From Candidatus Roizmanbacteria bacterium CG02_land_8_20_14_3_00_36_15 (GTDB taxonomy: Bacteria > Patescibacteriota > Microgenomatia > UBA1406 > GWC2-37-13), in assembly GCA_002780795.1 (NCBI GenBank), contig PEUF01000030.1, positions 22,579-86,578 on the forward strand: a DNA stretch of 64,000 nt. Direction: 5' to 3'. This document shows, one piece after another, positions 60,702-64,000 of the stretch. The position numbers and the translations under genes were made by a program. The stretch's first letter is position 1, and every line of letters begins with the position of its first letter. The notes under the pieces were generated by a model. It worked only from the letters and a program-made list of their open reading frames with translations, made no database searches and was not told the origin of the DNA.

Positions 60702-61238
60702 ATGAAAATTCTTATTATCAATGGTTCTCATAGAAAAGGTAACACAGATATTTTTATTAAGGAATTTAAAAGTAATATTGACAAAAATCATTCTTTAAGA
60801 ATCTTAAATTTAAGAGAACTTGAAATGAAACTACCTGATGGCTGTGAAATTTGTGGAGAATCAGGAATCTGTCCAAATATAAAAGATCAATTTTCTAACG
60901 AAATAGAACCTACTATTAGAAACTATGACATTTATGTCATCACAACACCCACTTGGGATGATGGAATAACTCCTTTAACGAAAATATTTTGGGATAGAAT
61001 TGTCTCTTGGTGTCACAAAGACAGGATGTATCTTAAAGGCAAGAAATTAGCAGTGGTTACACATGGAATGGCCGGAGAAAAATCTTGGAATAATGTAATT
61101 AATTGGGTGAAAAGTGTATGCGTTTGGGAAAAGTGTCACTTTGGTGGAAGTTTTACCTTTAAGTCCAGTTCAAAAATTGGCGATATTAAAATTGATAAAA
61201 TTCAACTCCAACAATTTATTAAAGATCTAATTAGTTAG
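60702..61238 (+). CDS. NADPH-dependent FMN reductase-like flavoprotein
   Basis: 178 aa. Flavodoxin fold: IINGSHRKGNTDIF is the FMN phosphate loop, TTPTWDDGITPLTKIFWDR the flavin ring region, and VVTHGMAGEKSW follows. CEICGESGICPNIKDQF resembles the Cys motif of iron-sulfur flavoproteins, though the spacing is uncertain. TATACT ends 6 nt before the ATG. Confidence 0.85.
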   Translation: MKILIINGSHRKGNTDIFIKEFKSNIDKNHSLRILNLRELEMKLPDGCEICGESGICPNIKDQFSNEIEPTIRNYDIYVITTPTWDDGITPLTKIFWDRIVSWCHKDRMYLKGKKLAVVTHGMAGEKSWNNVINWVKSVCVWEKCHFGGSFTFKSSSKIGDIKIDKIQLQQFIKDLIS

Positions 61239-61296
61239 GTTGATAAAAAGTTCTAACTTCCTCGCTATAAATTTCTTATTTATATTGTGAAGCACT

Positions 61297-61478
61297 CCCC
61301 GAGCTTATGGGACACCACGTGGGGTATCCCACTGTGGCGCTCGGGGCATCAGCTCGAACAGGGTTTCCGAGTGCGAAACCCTGTACCGTCCCGACGTTAC
61401 GTCGGGGCTGGTACATGGGTAAACCGCAACCCTGGGGATGAGTTTCGATATTGAAACAATGTAATCCTCTTCGGTTAC
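61297..61478. other. Array of six consecutive hairpins, GC-rich, non-coding
   Basis: In order: CCCCGAGC/GCTCGGGG (61297-61304 with 61339-61346) around CCACGTGG; ACAGGGTTTC/GAAACCCTGT (61358-61367 with 61375-61384, perfect 10 bp); CCCGACG-TTA-CGTCGGG (61390-61406); GGGT/ACCC near 61417-61432; GTTTC/GAAAC (61442-61457); GTAATCC/GGTTAC (61461-61478). There is no long open frame. It is either a structured RNA or a pile of palindromic repeats; no known RNA family was recognised. The rest of 61239-61695 holds further CTGAGCTTGCCGAA-type fragments and nothing coding that I can support. Confidence 0.6.
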
Positions 61479-61695
61479 GCTCAGGGTTCTTAGTTTACAA
61501 GGTTTGGCTCGCGCCCTTCCGTAGTCCAGCCTAGCGGGATGAAGTTGGGAGCAAAGGCGAAGGACTTGCCCTGAGCTTGCCGAAAAGATAGGAAGGTAAT
61601 TTTGGTTGATAATTTTGTATAATAAATCTCAATATAAGTCTACATATCCTATATGCAATTACAGGGTAAAAAATCGCTGAGCGAAGGGAAAGAAA

Positions 61696-61812
61696 ATGAA
61701 AAACTTTAATAAAAAATACCAACGAACGCAAAGAAAAGGTAGAAAAAATGAGGCTGGTCAAATAAACAATATGGTTTTTAGAATACAGCAAAGAGATAAA
61801 AAATCTCCTTGA
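61696..61812 (+). CDS. Possible 38-aa basic peptide
   Basis: ATG 61696 to TGA 61812, preceded by GAAGGGAAAG as a weak ribosome-binding site. It starts MKNFNKKYQRTQRKGRK and is Lys/Arg/Asn-rich. No family recognised; chance is a real alternative. Confidence 0.25.
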   Translation: MKNFNKKYQRTQRKGRKNEAGQINNMVFRIQQRDKKSP

Positions 61813-61816
61813 AATG

Positions 61817-61882
61817 AAAAAATAGAACCTCCAGTCTCACCTCTAAAGTGAACCTGACTGGGTAAAATTCCTTTCAGGTTCT
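61817..61882 (-). terminator. Terminator-like fold downstream of small minus-strand ORF
   Basis: Read on the minus strand, AGAACCT (61882-61876) can pair with AGGTTCT (61830-61824), followed by A and six T (61822-61817). Inside lie CCAGTC/GACTGG and TCAC/GTGA, and a competing 8-bp pairing GAACCTGA/TCAGGTTC (61850-61857 with 61874-61881). Confidence 0.45.
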
Positions 61883-61936
61883 CATTAATAGCGTACAAAT
61901 AGTTTAAAAAGAGTCTTTTAAGATTAACTTAATTCT

Positions 61937-62065
61937 TTAAACAATGTCAATCCGCATGGGGTTGGGTGAGGAGATAATTTTGAAGTTAGATTTGTTCATA
62001 ATAAATTCTAACATCTCTTCGACATCGTTCAGAGCTGGCCGTTTATCGAAAATGTCGAACTTCAT
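61937..62065 (-). CDS. 42-aa small protein (MKFDIF family), starting inside a 56-bp repeat
   Basis: ATG 62065 to TAA 61937. It starts MKFDIFDKRPALNDVEEM and ends SSPNPMRIDIV. The start codon and its 39-nt upstream region, with a GGCCGAAGGCC hairpin, are identical to a second copy at 63370-63425. A terminator-like fold follows. It may be a fragment of a larger gene. No known family or function. Confidence 0.5.
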   Translation of the reverse strand: MKFDIFDKRPALNDVEEMLEFIMNKSNFKIISSPNPMRIDIV

Positions 62066-62104
62066 TTGATTAGCTCGGCCTTCGGCCTCGCTTGCTCCAG
62101 CGCG
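62049..62104. repeat. 56-bp direct repeat, copy A
   Basis: Identical over 56 bp to 63370-63425. On the minus strand it holds an upstream hairpin (GGCC-GAA-GGCC) and the first codons of the MKFDIF small ORF. The two copies flank the gene at 62288-63160. Confidence 0.9.
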
Positions 62105-62153
62105 TCGCGTTTACACTGAGCTTGCCGAATGTGCCCACCCGCCGCGCCTCCGA

Positions 62154-62170
62154 AACTGTCGGCTCGAACA
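62154..62170. repeat. AAACTGTCGGCTCGAAC direct repeat, copy A
   Basis: The 17-bp word recurs at 63231-63247 in the same orientation. Its order relative to the 56-bp repeat is reversed at the second site, so the two places are mosaics of the same parts. The rest of 62105-62287 holds only similar GC-rich fragments and the promoter (TATACT near 62268) of the next gene. Confidence 0.8.
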
Positions 62171-62287
62171 ATCCCGATGAAATCGGAATTAAAAAGAAAA
62201 AAACGCAAAAATTTTAAAGAACTTTCTTATTTCAGTTTAACATACTTGATTGCCCAAAATATGCTATACTTTTTCTTGGAGATACAT

Positions 62288-63160
62288 ATGGAAAAGCAAG
62301 TAAATATCGGGGGTCAAAATGCCCAGCAAATCGTGCAAAACCCTGTTAATCAGCCATCGTCAATTCCAGAAAAACCAAAGGTAAGTTATTTGCTGATTGG
62401 AATGATTTTAGTTTATTCCGTACTTGTTGGTTATGGTGGATATTACTTCGGCAAGCAGTCTTCAAAAAACACAACAGAACCGAAACAGAGTCAAACCCCA
62501 CCATCACCATCTCCAAATGAGAAAAATGGAGACATAAATTGGAAGACGTACGAAAATATCCAATATAGCCTTAAGTTTGACTACCCTCAAAATTACATAG
62601 TCTCTACTAATTCAGATTGTAGTGGTTTAATAAATAATCAATCAGCTTGTTTATTAGCTTTGGGTATAAATCCCAGCGATAGCGGTTACTCACCTAAAGC
62701 ATATTTTTGGTTATTGAGAGGAATTAATTCTGTCAATATTCCTGGACAAGTAAGTAGTATAAACTTTAATTCACAGAAAAGAGCGTGGGTTCTCAATCAA
62801 TCCGTTCCTCCAGCAGAAGCGTTGCCAGTTTGGGAGCACACAAAATCAGGTCAAGAAGTTATTAAGTCTTCAAATGGCGGTAGTCACGGTTCGTCTTATT
62901 ATTACATTATTCCAAATTACAAGAATGATGAAGTGGCAATTTTTTCGATACCTCAATCTTACCGTTTGCGTTGCGACAATTTTATTGATGACAAATCTAA
63001 AGAAGTCGATTGTAACAATTTTTACAAGTCTATTATCGACAAATATAACGGAGGGAATACAACCACCGATACATGGCTACCCGATAACTATCTTAGTTCT
63101 ATATATTCAAACGCTGAGAACATGATTAAAAGTTATAAAATTGTTGACTCCGTTAAATAA
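62288..63160 (+). CDS. Single-span membrane protein with QNAQQI N-terminus
   Basis: 290 aa from ATG 62288 (MEKQVNIGGQNAQQIVQNP), supported by TTGGAG upstream; the long frame from 62129 runs through repeats. A cytoplasmic IPEKPKVSYLLIGM segment leads into one helix (to GGYYFGKQSS), a Pro/Ser linker and a ~200-residue exported domain with FDYPQNYIVSTN and Cys pairs. I recall similar N-termini in many Microgenomates proteins with varied outer domains. Function unknown. Confidence 0.8.
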   Translation: MEKQVNIGGQNAQQIVQNPVNQPSSIPEKPKVSYLLIGMILVYSVLVGYGGYYFGKQSSKNTTEPKQSQTPPSPSPNEKNGDINWKTYENIQYSLKFDYPQNYIVSTNSDCSGLINNQSACLLALGINPSDSGYSPKAYFWLLRGINSVNIPGQVSSINFNSQKRAWVLNQSVPPAEALPVWEHTKSGQEVIKSSNGGSHGSSYYYIIPNYKNDEVAIFSIPQSYRLRCDNFIDDKSKEVDCNNFYKSIIDKYNGGNTTTDTWLPDNYLSSIYSNAENMIKSYKIVDSVK

Positions 63161-63163
63161 AAT

Positions 63164-63180
63164 CGATTGCGAAGCAATCG
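63164..63180. other. Perfect hairpin just after the membrane-protein gene
   Basis: CGATTGC-GAA-GCAATCG, 7-bp stem with a 3-nt loop, 4 bp after the stop codon. No T-run follows, so termination is uncertain. Confidence 0.6.
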
Positions 63181-63323
63181 CAAAATCGCGCGCGCAAAAA
63201 ATAGTTGCCATGATCTATCGATCATGGCAAAAACTGTCGGCTCGAACTTCTTTTTAAAGGATCTGCGGCTGTCCGCAAGTTTCAAAAAAGGCGGATTTGA
63301 CGCGCTCCGCCGTTGGCGGAGCG

Positions 63324-63386
63324 CTACCTCGCAACGGCTTTCTTCTCTTTACTGGCTGGCGGTTTACGAAAAATGTCGAACTTCAT
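63324..63386 (-). pseudogene. 20-codon MKFDIF ORF, second copy (truncated)
   Basis: ATG 63386 to TAG 63324, reading MKFDIFRKPPASKEKK and four more residues. The first six residues match the ORF at 61937-62065, then the sequences part. The stop sits at the edge of the GCGCTCCGCC hairpin, so the ORF may have been cut by insertion of that palindrome. Confidence 0.4.
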
Positions 63387-63425
63387 TTGATTAGCTCGGC
63401 CTTCGGCCTCGCTTGCTCCAGCGCG
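63370..63425. repeat. 56-bp direct repeat, copy B
   Basis: Identical to 62049-62104. Immediately beyond it lie a run of eight C and GCCTTCGCCAAGGCTTCGGC (from 63440), a relative of the palindrome inserted in the hydrolase gene at 54216. At 63530-63546 a CTCGCCC-TTC-GGGCGAG hairpin follows. No gene is seen from 63426 to 63649. Confidence 0.9.
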
Positions 63426-63649
63426 GCGCCCCCCCCAGCCTTCGCCAAGGCTTCGGCGGGCAGGCCACCCGCCACGCCTGAGTTTATCCCGCTGGATGGC
63501 GAGGCTATTTTTTGCGCGCGCGATTTTCTCGCCCTTCGGGCGAGTAAGGAAAGAATTTATAGTTTTCCTTGCCCCTCCCGCCCATGCGCGGAAAACATTC
63601 CAACTCCCTAAAATAGGGGTTAGACTACAAACTAAAAAAATTAACTATC

Positions 63650-63934
63650 TTAGTTATCTGTATTCTTTGGCGAATGTTTTTTTACGGCTTTTTGCCACTC
63701 TTTGTTTTTTAATAATTCACTATTCCTTTTATTAGCTTCTTCGTCATCAATAAAATTCTCTAAAAAAACAGCACAAGATTTTAGGTTTTCGACCATTGCT
63801 TCGTCGTCTACATACCGTAAGGCTTCCTCTAATACTTTCTGTATTTTCTTTTTAGGGTAAGGAAGGAGTGATTTTGGAAAAACAACAGCCGGATATTTTA
63901 CCATAATTTCTTGAGCAACTTTTTCTTCCTGCAT
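63650..63934 (-). CDS. Hypothetical helical protein
   Basis: 94 aa. It begins MQEEKVAQEIMVKYPAVVF and is rich in Glu and Lys, with no membrane segment. PYPKKKIQKVLEEALRYVDD and a second helix (FLENFIDDEEANKRNSELL) suggest an all-alpha fold. Its ATG directly follows the TGA of the gene upstream, so the two are coupled. Family not recognised. Confidence 0.6.
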   Translation of the reverse strand: MQEEKVAQEIMVKYPAVVFPKSLLPYPKKKIQKVLEEALRYVDDEAMVENLKSCAVFLENFIDDEEANKRNSELLKNKEWQKAVKKHSPKNTDN

Positions 63935-64000
63935 TCAAGAATTAAGTGCAACAGTAACTTGTAATGGTAATTTAGAGTATTCTAATTCTAACATCTCCTG
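63935..64000 (-). CDS. C-terminal fragment of a gene cut by the window edge
   Basis: 21 codons are visible, ending LPLQVTVALNS then TGA at 63937-63935. Too short to identify. It is upstream of and adjacent to the hypothetical gene at 63650-63934. Confidence 0.45.
   Translation of the reverse strand, partial: QEMLELEYSKLPLQVTVALNS

Larger units (their letters stand above)
63182..63527. mobile_element. MITE-like segment with 23-bp terminal inverted repeats
   Basis: The 23-bp word at 63182-63204 (AAAATCGCGCGCGC, then six A and TAG) is a perfect reverse complement of 63505-63527. Between them lie the hairpins TTGCCATGATC/GATCATGGCAA (63205-63230) and GCGCTCCGCC/GGCGGAGCGC (63302-63324), both perfect, and the second copy of the 56-bp repeat. 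No transposase is encoded and no clear target-site duplication is seen, so mobility is only a suggestion. Confidence 0.45.

Noticed and set aside
61297..61480. Idea that the hairpin array is tmRNA, RNase P RNA or SRP RNA
   Set aside because: None of the conserved sequence blocks of these RNAs could be found.
61531..61791. 86-codon minus-strand open frame in the hairpin/repeat region
   Set aside because: It runs through CTGAGCTTGCCGAA-type repeats, has no ribosome-binding site or recognised motif, and overlaps the small plus-strand ORF; probably chance.
62154..62175. GGCTCGAAC as a tRNA T-arm
   Set aside because: No acceptor or anticodon stem can be folded around it; the word is part of a 17-bp repeat.
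63297..63735. Two plus-strand open frames of 79-104 codons
   Set aside because: They read through palindromes, the 56-bp repeat and an eight-C run, with low-complexity translation; the coding strand beyond 63650 is the minus strand.

Overview
This AT-rich window most likely comes from a Candidate Phyla Radiation (Patescibacteria) bacterium, probably of the Microgenomates (OP11) type. Seen directly: one long ribosomal-protein block runs S5 straight into L15 with no L30; many genes have a -10-like hexamer 5-7 nt before the ATG and no Shine-Dalgarno; short AT-rich and GC-rich palindromic repeats fill intergenic gaps and enter coding sequences; and several small protein families recur that I associate with this group (DUF5679, DUF4446, a QNAQQI-type membrane protein). 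The lineage name is inference.

Layout. 1-19054 (minus) is the translation block, read from 19054 leftwards: EF-Tu, S10, L3, L4, L23, L2, L22, S3, L16, L29, S17, L14, L24, L5, S14, S19 (displaced), S8, L6, L18, S5, L15, SecY, L33, an adenylate kinase fused to a second P-loop kinase, Map, IF-1, L36, S13, S11, S4, RpoA, L17, L13, S9 and a cut-off glycosyltransferase. 19126-28768 (plus) holds a membrane protein, a helicase-nuclease, envelope glycosyltransferases including a WecA/MraY-type enzyme, and a MiaB-like enzyme. 28739-31122 (minus) holds two exported proteins of unknown role. 31314-35830 (plus) makes nucleotide sugars (dTDP-glucose dehydratase, UDP-glucose dehydrogenase, UDP-xylose synthase) and a GtrA-fused glycosyltransferase. 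35836-37239 (minus) has a PEGA/SH3 surface protein and a cupin gene broken by a -1 frame change at a run of seven A.

37389-41512 (plus) is the most unusual part. A promoter is followed by a 23-codon mini-ORF folded into a long hairpin, two intrinsic terminators, and then a PGM1-like ATP-grasp ligase, two paralogous GNAT-like proteins with very strong ribosome-binding sites, and a small metallo-beta-lactamase-fold protein. It may be a small modified-peptide or amide-ligase system controlled by attenuation.

41527-44617 carries argS and radA. 44607-51179 (minus) is a heat-shock and EF-P operon, hrcA-grpE-dnaK-dnaJ-epmA-efp plus a RodZ-like gene, with a CIRCE-like operator over the hrcA promoter. 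51231-54022 (plus) has endonuclease IV, a Nudix hydrolase and a CCA-adding enzyme. 54011-59934 (minus) has a glyoxalase-II-like hydrolase, a triple zinc-ribbon protein, SecF/SecD and conserved membrane or surface proteins. From 60 kb on, small genes (DUF5679, an FMN reductase, a membrane protein) lie among hairpins, a 56-bp direct repeat carrying a short coding start, and a 23-bp inverted repeat. No tRNA, rRNA or CRISPR array was seen.
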